From: Panax quinquefolius
Taxonomy: Eukaryota > Streptophyta > Magnoliopsida > Apiales > Araliaceae
Length of the DNA: 64,000 nucleotides
Direction: 5' to 3'
Assembly (NCBI GenBank): GCA_020205615.1
Contig: CM035170.1
Coordinates: 34,782,123-34,846,122 of the forward strand
Shown here: in pieces, positions 47,223 through 58,473 of the stretch
Position numbering within the stretch: position 1 is the stretch's first letter
Layout of the letters: each line of letters starts with the position of its first letter
Made by a program: the position numbers and the translations under genes
Notes under the pieces: generated by a model
The model's database searches: none
Told to the model about the DNA's origin: nothing
The model's input: only the letters and a program-made list of their open reading frames with translations

Positions 47223-47395
47223 TCTCAAATACTGTCACAAAACAAGGGTTAATTGACATGTCACATATTATCCCTATACTCTGACCGACCAAATAAATAC
47301 CAAATAAACTTAGTCAGGTTATACTAGCAAAAGAATTTCCCGTCTTTCCCCTCCTAGTTCTTTTCTCACATCTCAGCCAGGGATCATATCCCTAA

Positions 47396-47407
47396 GCTTT
47401 GATACCA
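47396..47407 (-). other. Element F primer binding site
   Basis: Minus strand TGGTATCAAAGC, initiator-Met tRNA type, 2 bp from the LTR end at 47410. Confidence 0.88.
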
Positions 47408-47409
47408 AC

Positions 47410-48558
47410 TGTGATGCCCCCAAAATAGGTATACACCACCCATTCTGAGTTGCCAAATACATGGTACAGAAACAAATACAACTTCAGTAATACAATTATC
47501 GTGAAAAATACGACAACACATATACTGTGAGTTTGAATACAACTATTGTCTAATAGAGAGTATACAAACTCAAAAGGAGTCATCATTATAATTATTGATA
47601 CACTATTTTGCAAAATAGTGAGGACTACTAAAACAACTATCTTGAATCATCACTCCATACCCCGGCTAGTTCCTGCTAAATTCTCTCCTCCTAAGAAGAA
47701 CAATGGAACAAAAAAGAAAAGGGTGAGCTCAACTAGCCCATCGAAGAATATTATGACTAAGATAATATACAACAAATTATCATTAGTCTTCAATAGGGAA
47801 AAATCTGATAAAATATAATAGACAACAAGTTTTAGATCAACAATTGTAGCGGAAACAACAATCCATTAGAAGAGTCAAGTTGAGAAAGAATTCTACTATC
47901 TTCTAAGATTTAAAAGTCCATCATCAATATTTTATCCCTATAACATCAATCAATATACATCTTGAATCAAATATTCATCTTTGCACTATAGCCAAAGATA
48001 TTCATTTGTATCACTAGTTGGTCATGTTCATCTCAACACCTGTTCATCTTTGCACTACGGACCAAAGATATTCATTAGGTAATCATTCATCTTTGCACTA
48101 CAGGCCAAAGATATTCAGTAATATCATCATTTAAGACTGAGGATGATGAAAAATATTTTAAAGAAAACGACTCCAGTGAGATAAAAGAACAAATATTAGG
48201 GATTTGTAATATAGTTTATCCAAGATCAATAATACTTCATAATAACTAATTTTGAAGCAGAATTCAAAAATAAAGATTAAAACATGGATACAATAAAAGA
48301 TAGTAACCATAATAGACATCTTGGACAAAAAGAAGAAAATTTCATTTTTTGGTGAATAGTGCCGTATTCGTGAATAGTGCCGTATACGTGAATAGTAACC
48401 CCGACACAAAAAGGTAGAAATTCCTCAATAAAATCCATACCAATATTTCGGTATAATGATATTGAAAGAATAACATCATTTAGGAAGAAAATAACATCCC
48501 TTACCTCAAGATAACAGTACTTCTGATTGGAATATCGGATATAAAGCCGAAGGAAGCT
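47410..48558 (-). repeat. Element F 5' LTR, part left of G
   Basis: Matches 40138 to about 41284 of the 3' LTR. Broken at the AAGCT target (48554-48558) by solo LTR G. Confidence 0.95.
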
Positions 48559-48702
48559 TGTGACGCCTCCAAAATAGGCCCATTCCATCCAACCTATTCT
48601 GAGTCGCCAATTACATGGTACATAAAACAACTACAACTTTATTACAACAATTGTTATGCAAAATACCACAACACATATGCTGTGAGTTTGGATACAAATA
48701 TA

Positions 48703-49190
48703 TACCAACTGTGACACGTGTCCCAACCGTGATGAATACCACAAAGATACCTTACATAAAGGTATAGTCAAAAACTATTTTAGAAATTAAAATCTTTGGG
48801 AAGTGCTCAAGGAAACCTTCGTATATGGGAGGCCATGCTTCTAGGTTATGATAGATATCATATGGCCACAGAATTATCCTTGGTTGGCCCAATAGACCCC
48901 AAAGAAAAACGAGAAGATTACTATCATATTCTTCCCAATGGTAAGTCTTCTCTTGACATATCATTATCTCCATTGTCTCTAATTGAGAATTATATTTCAA
49001 ACAAACACAAAAATTATATAGGTAGTGCTCGTAGATATACTCAGTAAGTGGATGAGCACAACCCTGTCTTATGATGACACGAGGTTGTATGTCATTAGAC
49101 ATCTTCTACGATAGTGGCAAAACACCCTTCTAAAGTTGAGTTCACCTCACCCTCAATAGCTATAGACCACCGTTCTATTCCCCTGTTATC
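48703..49190. other. Foreign-looking segment inside solo LTR G
   Basis: Similarity to the F LTR stops near 48700 and resumes near 49190. The segment starts TACCAACTGTGACACG, which looks like a primer-site/LTR-end junction (compare GATACCAACTGTGACGCC at 36561). A plus-strand frame of 83 codons (48796-49047, containing GPIDPKEKREDYYHILPNG) and a minus-strand frame of 116 codons (49102-48752) cover it. I do not recognise either product. Confidence 0.45.
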
Positions 49191-49645
49191 CCCCGCTCGA
49201 CCCAGCTACACTTTTATTACCTGAAAAGGAATTGTGAAACAAAAGGGTGAGCACAACTAGCTTAGTAAATAATATCATGACTACAGATAATTAAATTATC
49301 AATAGCCTTCATCAGTAATAAATCAGAGATTTAGAACATATGGTAGATGATAAAACTTTTCAACCATAGTTGCAGCGGAACGAGCAATCCATTATAAGAG
49401 TCAAATAGACCATAAAGTCTATTATCTTCTCCATGTTAAAAATCCACCAACAATATTTTATCCTCAGTAACATCACTCAATGCCCTTTCCACAATCATAT
49501 GAATAACTCATAATCATAATTGTGGTTCTAAATACCTCTTCTCATCCGGAGATCGAAGATAATTTTCATAACCTATCTTCACCAGAAACATCAAAGATCA
49601 TGGTTATACCAAATCACATTTTCTGTTCATAATCATACTAATAAA

Positions 49646-49912
49646 TTCATCTTTGCACTATGGGCCAAAGATATTCGTCAATGTAGACCATCTTTTTTGC
49701 TACTACCAAAGATATTCAACAACATGTCATCTTTGCACTACGGGCCAAAGATATTCATCAACAATTCATCTTTGCACTACATGCCAAAGATATTCCTCAA
49801 CAGTTCATATTTGCACTACAGGCCAAATATATTCATCAACAGTTCATATTTACACTACAGGCCAAATATATTCATCAACAGTTCATATTTGCACTACAGG
49901 CCAAATATATTA
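49646..49912 (-). repeat. TTTGCACTACGGGCC leader repeats in G
   Basis: About seven units of roughly 36 bp: TTCATCTTTGCACTACGGGC plus CAAAGATATTCATCAACA, degenerating to TTCATATTTGCACTACAGGCC. Shorter versions lie in the C and F LTRs and, on the other strand, in E. The open frames across them are artefacts. Confidence 0.9.
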
Positions 49913-50269
49913 ATATCTCAAAGAAATATATAATCATTTCAGAATTTATATAAACAATAATTATAACCATGTTGATCAATTCACCTTTGCACTTAAGCTA
50001 AAGATATTCAATTATAAATTAATGGTCATGAACCTACCAATCAACAATTCATCTTTGCACTACTGGCCAAAGAGAACCCATAGTCACGATCATACCAATA
50101 ATCTACCCATCTTTATACTCAAGTCAAAGAGAAATATCATCATTAGGGTTAGAAAAATGTTATATATGATAATAAAAACAATATAATCAACAGATAGATT
50201 TAATCTCAAGAGTAAGATTCATAAATCAACGATAATTTGATCACAAAAAGAAACCAATTTTGTCGTGAA

Positions 50270-50345
50270 TTGTAACTCATGAATAGTAACTCATGAATAC
50301 TAACTCGTGAATAGTAACTCATGAATAGTAACTCGTGAATAGTAA
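50270..50345 (-). repeat. 12-bp ACTCGTGAATAGTA repeats in G
   Basis: Six near-perfect copies of (C)TC(A/G)TGAATAGTAA; the tidiest version of the GTGAATAGTA array shared by the C/F/G LTRs. Confidence 0.92.
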
Positions 50346-50439
50346 CCACAACATGAAAAAGGTAGAAATTCCACAATAAAATCCATACCAATATTTCGGT
50401 ATAATGATATTGAAAGAAAAACATTTCTTAAACTTATAA

Positions 50440-51120
50440 ACAATTTATTTTAATTATTTACACTTTACTAAATAATGCATTTAATCAATCTAAAATGCCA
50501 AACTCATAAGATTTCATCACCAATAACCAAAACCCTCATCAAAAATCTGCATATACCTCATATAGGATTCTCAAGCCATAAAATCCTATTTTCCATTTTT
50601 CTTACCTCATACAACATATTTAATTCATTTACTCATAACTAGTCCATTTTTATGAAAAATACCAAATCAGTACAAACAAATTTTCTTTTCTGGGATTTAG
50701 CGGAATATAGTTCCATATTAAACATATATTTTTCTCAGAATTTTTAAAATTCATTTACTATTTTCATATGGCCAAAATAATAAATATTTAGACATTTATC
50801 ATAAATTGTACTTTTGTCCAAAAATTCCGAAATTTACAGAGTATACTTATATCATATACATGTACTCCCAATAAAAATTTCACCAATTTTGGAGTTAACT
50901 ATAAGGAGTTATAAGGGTTTACTTTTAAAATAGTCTTTTCTCATAAAATTCATAACTCATAATCTATACATCCAAAAATCGCCATTTTTGGACACAATCT
51001 AGAAAACTCATCAAATTATCATTTCAAATTTTTCCAGAATATTTGAAGGTCAAAAAAATTACGAAACTGAAAAACATAACAACCCTTAAAATCCCTTACT
51101 ATCCCTTACCTCAAAAGAGC
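50440..51120 (-). other. G-specific LTR block, no gene
   Basis: AT-rich, no coding content. Absent from the F LTRs but matched on the opposite strand inside element E (31640-32000), so a G-type LTR family existed separately. Confidence 0.7.
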
Positions 51121-51280
51121 AACACTTCTGTCTGGATATCGGATATGACGCTGAAGGAAACTTGCACTGATGAATAGCAACTCACCAAGTATCTAAATAC
51201 TCACAAAATACACTCGATAATCTAGAGAAAAAGAGAAAAACTTATGAATTCGGTGTGATTTTCAATTCTAACTTAGCCTC

Positions 51281-51289
51281 TATTTATAG
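51281..51289 (-). promoter_or_regulatory. TATA box of solo LTR G
   Basis: Minus strand CTATAAATA in TTTTCCTATAAATAGAGGC. A solo LTR can still start transcription, here reading leftwards through F and H sequence. Confidence 0.7.
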
Positions 51290-52489
51290 GAAAATGTTAA
51301 GCACAAGAAGCATTTCTAACTCAAACCCGATGGCTTTACCTCGCTACTATTCCCACCCACTACATTTGAAAATTCAATTGAGCACATTTCTCACCAACCA
51401 AAAGTGGGGCCCACCAATTCTAGAATTTTCCACCAAAATTATTTATAACCTAATTTCCTAATCACCACCTCTTAAAATTCATAACAAATTATACGCTCAT
51501 TATTAATTCAAAATTTGTGGACATATACTCAACTTATATATGTATAACACATCCAAAAATTACAACGATCCAACTATTTGGATTAAATATTATAACTCAC
51601 ACAATAAAGTCAGAATAACACCGATTTGATCTTTTAATACCTCCAATCCGGCAAAATATACGATAAAATACCTCAACATTAACTCCTTCATTTATAACCA
51701 TATAAATAAACACATCATTTATATCCACATCAAATAAATATTTCATTATCATATAAATCAATAATTAATTATTCACAAATAATATTACGTAATCACAATA
51801 ATGACAACCAGTGCGCCCTGTGAAAGAGGGGCTTTCCGATAAGAATTTCTCCTTCTCGGCCGCAATTATTAGGTGACCAAACCTCTCATTGATGTAACTT
51901 TCTAGACATTGCCAATAATGCTATCTAATAATATTATTCAAATAATATGAATTATTGATCCGATAATGGATATCTTGTCAAAGGACAATTATTGAAACAA
52001 CAATAATATAAAATATCAACGCAAAGAATTATTGAATCAATAAAATAAAATATTGAATAAGAATTATCGTAATAATTATTGAGTAGTGCCTTCTTACGTA
52101 AGGATCAATAATTCAACAATCATGTGCAATACCGTAAACTGCTATCGTGAAACCACGCCAGACATCGTATTTTAACCACCGGGTATTCCAACAAAGTGTT
52201 AATTGCAGTAATAACTACGCCGTTATTCAATTTTGTCGCTTTTCTTCTTTCGACGCTTATCCGTTATAAGGCACACAAAATAGTCTACCGGCCGTAATTT
52301 AATATTCCCTACGTAAAAGATATTCCACGACTAAACGAATATTCTCAACAATAATGAATACTTTATAACCACTTGCATATTTTGAAAAAAAAATTCATAT
52401 ATCACCCTTAACTTTAACTTTTATCAATTTAACCATTTACTGAATAGAAAAATTGAATACTTTTATTTCATAAAATTCGGGGTCTTACA

Positions 52490-53802
52490 AAGCTTGTACC
52501 GAACAGCAACTCTCAAAGTATCTAAATACTCACAAAAATACGTTCGATAATCTAGAGAGAAAGAAAACTTGTTTCTGGTGTGATTTTTAATTCTAACCTA
52601 AGCGTCTATTTATAGAAAAATGCAAGAACGCCATAGGAGACTAAAATAATAAAATAATATTATTTCTTTTCTTCTATTCTACGCACACCTCAATCAAAGC
52701 CAGCCATCTTTGAAGAAAAATAGCAGCCCACATGTATTCAACACCAACCAAAAGTGGGTCCCACCCATAATTTAATAAAAATCATTTTATTTTCCGAAAC
52801 ATCAGTAATTCATAGAAAATAGGCCGCTTATCAGAAAAATACAAATTTTATGTCCATTCCACACGAAATCGAATTCTCTACAACTTTTTAGCTTTGAGTT
52901 TTTCCAAATTCCAAACAGAAAATATCCGAAATCTATAAACGGATGATTTTTAATACCTCCATTCCGACAAAATACTGATAAAACACCTCAACATTAATTC
53001 CTTCATTTTTAACCACATAAAATAAATAAATCCATCATTTATATCCACATCAAACAAATATTTCCTTATCATATAAATCAATAATTAATTATTCACAAAT
53101 AATATTACAGAATCACAAATATGACAACCAGGCCGTTCCCAGGAAAAAAAGGGGCTTTTCGATAAGGATTTTTCCTTACTGGCGCGCAATTAGGTGATCA
53201 AACCTCTCCTTGACAGAACTTTCTAGACATTGCCAATAATGCTATCTAATAATATTATTCAAATAATATGAATTATTGATCTGATAATGGAAAATACTGT
53301 GAAGTGTCAATTATTGAAACAACAATAATATATAAAATATCAACACAATAATTATTGAATCAATAAAATAAAATATTGAACAGTAATTACTGTAACAATT
53401 ATTGAGTAGTGTCTTCTTACGTAAGAATCAATAATTCAACAATATTGTGCAACCACGCATATTATTGTATTTTAACCACCAGGTATTCCAACAGTGTTAA
53501 CGGTAACAATTACGCCGTTATTTATAAAACTCAAACTTTGTCGTTTTCTTCATCCGATGCTTATTCCAAGTATGGGGCCCACAAATGGTTGCACTGGTCG
53601 TCATTTAATATTCCCTACGAAAGAATATTTCATGACCAAATGAATATTCCCCAAAAAATGAATATTTTCTGACCACTTGCTTATTTTGAAAAATTTGCAC
53701 ATTTCACCCATAACCAAAGTATTATATCAAATTATCACCTTATTATTGACAATAATAAATAGAGGAAATTTGATTTTATTTATAATAAGTTGGGGTCATA
53801 TA
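52490..53802 (-). repeat. Element F 5' LTR, part right of G
   Basis: Begins with the second AAGCT copy and matches 41280-42600 of the 3' LTR. TATA box at 52607-52615 (minus strand). The LTR outer end is changed (GGGGTCATATA for GGGGTCTTACA). Confidence 0.94.
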
Positions 53803-53807
53803 GATCG

Positions 53808-54023
53808 GTCTTCTCTGGTGGAATTTCTGGTATTAGAATTGCATGCCTCAGGGTTATCTCCAAGGTTGGAACTGATACTCCCGGTGTGTGTTCCCGGGTG
53901 GAGACTGAACTTCCGGTGGTATCTGGATTGGACATGAACTGTCTTCCAGGGTTATCTCTGAAAGATGAATCTGCCCTCCTGCAATGTCAGTAACAGTTGT
54001 GCAAAAAATTTTGAGTGTCTACA
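53808..54023 (-). repeat. Element H 3' LTR, right part (U3 start)
   Basis: Continues the GGGTTATCTCC repeats after F and ends at TGTAGACACTC (minus strand, 54023), next to the polypurine tract. Confidence 0.75.
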
Positions 54024-54039
54024 TATGCCCCTCTTTATC
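54024..54039 (-). other. Element H polypurine tract
   Basis: Minus strand GATAAAGAGGGGCATA directly before TGTAGACAC. This fixes the LTR start of H. Confidence 0.75.
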
Positions 54040-54489
54040 ATATTCATGCAATGCAATGCATGGATAGGATAAAGAATCCTAGACACTTAAAATGCAACAA
54101 GATAAACATGATGCTAAATGCATCAACATGATGAAAATGTATGATGCATGGGTGCGGGGTTGTTGCCCAACATGTTGGGGATGATTGCCGGCTCCCTGTT
54201 GCTTCTACTGGGGATTGGCAACGATTACCAGATTGGATGTGTGATCCAAATCTTTTAGGATGTTGACGTTGGGGTTATCACCAAAGTCATTAATCCTTAA
54301 TATAGACTTGATTTCGAAGATGTGCCTCTTGTGTACAAGAGATCTGTGGGGATAATGCTCTGTCTGTTTGAGGATATGTATAATATATTCCATCATCGAT
54401 CCTCCTCGATGATGCTTATCTTCTCTGGTTTGTATCGCCATGACATATCAACGTTCTGTTGGATTTACTACCAACAATATGTGTTATCA

Positions 54490-54980
54490 GGACTGCCTGA
54501 CCTTCGCTGATATGTACGCCACCAGATAAAACCCCTGTTGGGCATATTGCTAAGGCTGCTTGACCTTCGCTGACGTGTAAATCACTGGAACATGCGTTTT
54601 AACCCCCGTCGGTGAGTTGTTTAATCCTCATTGACGTGTAAATCAACGACTGAAATCATCGGATGGCTTCCAACGCTTCGTTGGATTTACTTGCCAACGG
54701 TTATAATGATGTCAAGGCTGCTTGACCTTCGTTGATATATGTGTCAATGGAGCATTGCGTTATAACCCTCGCCGGGGATATGTACTTTGACATATGTAAA
54801 CGTGTGATGCCCCCGTCGGGGATATATTCTGTAGAATACATGATGCCCCCACCGGGATCTCTTCTTGAGTCTACGTTGTAACCCCCACCAAGGATCTCAT
54901 TTTGAGTATGCGTTGTAACCCCCGTCGGGGATCTCATTTTGAGTATGCGTTGTAACCCCCGTCGGGGATCTCGTTTTGAG
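54490..54980. repeat. Tandem repeats next to H polypurine tract
   Basis: Degenerate units of GCTTGACCTTCG(C/T)TGA..TGT (54500-54740) pass into more regular units of about 45 bp with AACCCCCGTCGGGGATCTC and TTTGAGTATGCGTTGT (54770-54980). The core CCCCGTCGGGG is palindromic. There is no gene in 54040-55300. Confidence 0.85.
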
Positions 54981-55309
54981 AATTAGGGTGACGACCTGGA
55001 ATTGGCGACATTGGACATGCGCAAGGTATTGCCTAGTGTGATTTGTAACAGCTAAGATCATCGACATAGTGTTCCCTGTGCTCGGGTGAATACTAATGAT
55101 TGATGTGCAGATCCACGACTTGGTCTGAGAAAACCAGGATGACAAGCTATTCCGCTCAATTGTGTAGCGTTTTTACTCCTGATTTGGCTTTTTCAGCGTA
55201 TGAGAACTCCGTTTCAACTCGAACTGGACCGAGATGGAGGGGTGGGACCCACGTGAGAAGTGCCGCAGTACACTGCGAGATCGCAGAGATGGACTGTGGC
55301 CACCGTGGA

Positions 55310-55320
55310 TGGCTATATTA
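55310..55320 (+). promoter_or_regulatory. Possible TATA box for the antisense PMD gene
   Basis: CTATATTAATC at about 55313, after a G+C-rich stretch and followed by a T/C-rich leader (TTGCTTTCTCAAGTCATTTC). It lies about 720 bp ahead of the ATG at 56042. This is a guess from sequence alone. Confidence 0.35.
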
Positions 55321-55329
55321 ATCTTTGCC

Positions 55330-56041
55330 GTGTTGCTTTCTCAAGTCATTTCATGTTGCGCTGCGAAGGAAATCTGAGAGCTCTTCTTCAGATCTGCTGA
55401 GTTCAGACATCTTTCTGCAAATTCTGTCACCGTACAAGTATTCTACACTGTCCTGATAACGTATACATGTCTTCTTTTCCGGTTTTTATCCGTTGGAAAA
55501 TGACTTATCATATAAAATGCATCTAAACACATAGTAGTGAATATGCATGCTCAAATGATTTGATAAAAAATATTCAACATAGTAAATGTTAGTATTAAAC
55601 CTTGCTGAACATAATGATGTGAAATTTTTTGACTTTTGAGACAGTCAAATTGGCACCTTTTTTTGCTATTTCTTATCCTATTTGAGGATAAATGAGCAAA
55701 AGGTAAAAATGCAAAGTAATCCTGGTAATTAAACTACCCTTATGAATTGATGACTTTGACTTTTTAATGCATATAATATGTATATAATGATTGTCAGGTG
55801 TGCTACTGAATGGCCACCTAGTCATGCCTATGTGCATGTGGATAATCCTATTTACAAAGGGGACTGTCAAAATTTTTGAAAGTGTAGGTATTGAATATAT
55901 GCATTTTTAATTCTACTATAGATGTATGTTAAAGTAATGCATTCATGCATGTAGTCATAAAATGCATTTTGAAAAGAAAGCTCTAGGTTATAAATTACCA
56001 CACTCTTTTTGAGGTGATTTGGAGACTTTTGTCCGGATATT
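55330..56041 (+). other. Leader region of antisense PMD gene
   Basis: AT-rich, no open frame of note. It could be a 5' UTR with or without an intron. Confidence 0.35.
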
Positions 56042-56338
56042 ATGGATCCGGATCAGCCGAGTAGTTCTCGCAGGACCACTTCTGGTGTACGGAAGAGGGC
56101 TTCTGAAGTGCCTCGACCCCGTTCTGTTAGACAGCCTCGTCGGTTAGTGGAGACGGTGATATGTCCAGTTCAGGTTGATGTACCGGATGTCGAGGACGAG
56201 GAGGAGAATGTTCCGATTGCGGACCCCGCTCCTGGTGCACATGTTCCCCATAGGGACCTCCCGAGTATTCAGGTGGCAAACCCAGAGCTCTTGGGTGATT
56301 TGAGTCGACATCCCTCGATGTACTTGCATGACAACGAG

Positions 56339-56419
56339 GTATAACGTTAGATCTTAATCTTCTTTCTTTCCTATTGATGAGGAGTAAAGGATTTTGATGT
56401 TGATCTGTATTTCATGTAG
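56339..56419 (+). other. Intron 1 of antisense PMD gene
   Basis: 81 bp, GTATAACG...TTCATGTAG. Joining ...HDNE to VPGFTQPRGNWF keeps the frame. Confidence 0.75.
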
Positions 56420-57069
56420 GTTCCCGGCTTTACACAGCCTCGAGGGAACTGGTTCAACATTCACTCCATGTACCAGGCTCTGCATCCTGACTATAGAGCG
56501 ATTGTGCATGACTGGGGATTTGGGGCGTTCTTTTCCATCCTTCACCGTCGTTATCCCTGGGGTTACCTCAGGGCATTGTTTGAGCGCTGGTTTCACCAGA
56601 CTCAATCACTCCATTTGTTGGACTGTGAGGTGATGATGACGCCGATGGATTGGCGGTTTATCACAGGTATGGAGTTTAGAGAGGCACCTGTGCCTTGCAT
56701 GGAAGATATTACCCCTACTGCCGTCAGATCCTTGCTAGGAGTTCCGGCAAAGGCGCTCAAGGGCAGGACCATCCGTACGGGTCCTTTGAGCGTAGATGCT
56801 ATGAGTGGGCTATTGAGAGATCCCATGACAGATGATGTCAAGTCAGGGATCACATTCTTCGGCGATTGTTCTTGATGATCATTAGAGGCTGCTTCATAGT
56901 AGATAACTCTTCTACGGTGTCGGTCGCTTTGATCAGCGCCACGTGACATGTGGACCGTATAGGAGATTATGACTGGGGTTCCTACACCTTCGCCTATTTC
57001 CTCAGGGGCATGCGTATGCATTCGTAGGGCTTGATCGAGGCTTGGTTAAGATTCTACCCATTTCTGCTG

Positions 57070-57148
57070 GTGAGTATTTCTTTTGTAGTTTCCCATATAT
57101 AGGTTAAGAGTGTTTACTGACCGCAAATGTTTGCCTTTGTGTTAGCAG
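57070..57148 (+). other. Intron 2 of antisense PMD gene
   Basis: 79 bp, GTGAGTATTT...GTGTTAGCAG. It joins ..RFYPFLL to FWAYERLPCL, restoring a typical PMD segment. Confidence 0.75.
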
Positions 57149-57688
57149 TTTTGGGCCTATGAGAGGCTTCCATGTCTGTGTCCTGTGAGTGTGTTAGGTT
57201 TAGATAACTATCCATGAGGACGGAGATGGCATCATTCCATACTGGCGGAGGTCCCTATAGCTGAGGGTTTCACTCATTGCCATATACAGCTGGAGTTGTT
57301 GACGACTGACATTGTCACATGGATTCCCTATTCTGGGGAGCACTTGGCCATGGATTTTGAGGATGGGTACCCGACTGGTGTCGAGTACGTGATATCCACC
57401 CGTAGGGTTCCTCTCTTTACTGATGGAGGATGGGAGCTCTATTTAGGAGAGCGTGCTATTAGGAGCACCACAGGAGAGATTTGTATACCGATCTTGCCTC
57501 TTGCAAGGCGTTATTGGCCTGTGTTGCAGTCACCGATCATTGATATCCCATTGTTGGGGTTGGACAGTTTTGCACTGTTAGAGGGCCCTTGCACCCAGGA
57601 GATGTTCCAGCGTTGGTGGTCCCCTCGTACTATTGGAGCTCAGACACACACCACTCAGTTCATGGGGGATATGGTTCTAGATCCGTGA

Positions 57689-58473
57689 TGCTGACGAATT
57701 GGCTAGCCTATGTCCGAGATCCGACTCATTTGACATAGATTGACAGTTTGACCAAGTGACTAGACCGGGCACATTTTTTTATTCAGCATTTGGGCAGAGA
57801 TCTGGTAGAGGCAGATTCGTTTGATCCTCCCAGCTCAAGAGTTGGCCCCTCAGATGGCCCATTTGGCTTTGCCGGCGCAGATCCTCCTTTGAATAGGCCT
57901 GACATCCTTGTTGATAGAAATCCAGTGACCTAGGAGGAGTTACATCAGGTGGACAGGATCGATGATGTAGATATTGACACCATTGTCTTCTTCTGATGTG
58001 TATTCTCGTTATCCCTTTTGATAGGCCTCTGTTAGATATTGGGTGGCTGTGCCCCATTCTCGCTATATCTTTTGATAGGCCTCTGTTAGTAGTAGGTCGT
58101 CTGTGTCCCATTTCCCTGTATTTTTAGCTGTACAGAGATGATGTATATAGATGATGATATACTTAGGAATGTATGTACTATTTTCCATTCCCTATATCAT
58201 ATTGCCATCTATTATCTATAATGCATGTATCATGTTATGCATATGTATGCATGTCCAGAGATATTTCAGCATTGACCCCTGGATGGTCTTATGATACGGC
58301 CTACATAGATGTCTTCTTCGACAGTCAGCCGCATAGATCACATCCAACCAGACTTGGTAGCCTCCCGTCTGAGGTCGTGGTATGTTAGTATGTCACCTCC
58401 AGATAGGGTGACCGTAGATCTACTACTACAACATTCCATGACCCTTTTGATGTTTCAAGTTCTCGCATGATTT
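57689..58473 (+). other. Region between the two antisense genes
   Basis: 57990-58110 holds two copies of a unit of about 60 bp (TATCCCTTTTGATAGGCCTC then TGTTAG...TGTGTCCC). 58240-58390 shows a short open stretch in plus frame (58173-58388) without a known domain. Coding-like text just before 58474 (DPFDVSSSHDLW) suggests that the second gene once began further upstream. Confidence 0.5.

Larger units (their letters stand above)
48559..52489 (-). mobile_element. G: solo LTR inserted in F 5' LTR
   Basis: Minus strand from TGTAAGACCCCGAAT (52489) to GGAGGCGTCACA (48559), flanked by AAGCT on both sides (48554-48558, 52490-52494). The uninterrupted sequence GGAAGCTTGTACCG is present in the F 3' LTR near 41285. 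No interior follows, so this is a solo LTR left by LTR-LTR recombination. At 3931 bp it is about 1.5 kb longer than the F LTR because of extra segments (48703-49190 and about 50440-51120). Confidence 0.93.
40133..53807 (-). mobile_element. Element F: Ty3/gypsy Tekay-like, inserted in H LTR, carries solo LTR G
   Basis: 3' LTR 40138-42600, interior 42601-47409, 5' LTR 47410-53802 (2457 bp once G and one target copy are removed). Flanks GATCA (40133-40137) and GATCG (53803-53807) are a 5-bp TSD with one difference. Domain order on the minus strand is gag, protease, RT, RNase H, integrase, chromodomain. It is less damaged than C but still broken in several places. Confidence 0.94.
56042..57688 (+). 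pseudogene. Plant mobile domain (PMD) gene, antisense in Tat element H
   Basis: Three exons fit one reading frame. Exon 1 (56042-56338) codes a basic N-terminus MDPDQPSSSRRTTSGVRKRA, then an acidic run. Exon 2 (56420-57069) has WFNIHSMYQALHPDYRAI, LRALFERWFHQTQSLHLL, MMTPMDWRFITGMEFREAPV, then YDWGSYTFAYFL. Exon 3 (57149-57688) has FWAYERLPCLCP, TDIVTWIPYSGEHLAMDF and ELYLGERAIRS. These are landmarks of the plant mobile domain (MAIN/MAIL1 family and many transposon-borne copies), nuclear proteins linked to silencing and genome stability. Introns 56339-56419 and 57070-57148 have GT/AG ends and join in frame. Damage: frameshift near 56865 and stops at 56944, 57025 and 57215. It lies on the strand opposite to pol. 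Confidence 0.85.

Noticed and set aside
49653..49913. ORFs with repeated CTTGQIYSSTVHI text
   Set aside because: Open only because the 36-bp repeat unit is a multiple of three; no family resemblance.
49653..49933. Repeat array resembling a CRISPR array
   Set aside because: The whole unit, spacer included, is repeated and degenerates along the array. It lies in a plant retrotransposon LTR and matching arrays occur in sister LTRs.
48559..52489. G as a complete element rather than a solo LTR
   Set aside because: Both ends are LTR ends with matching AAGCT, but no gag, pol or second LTR lies between, and the sequence aligns along its length with one C/F-type LTR plus extra blocks.
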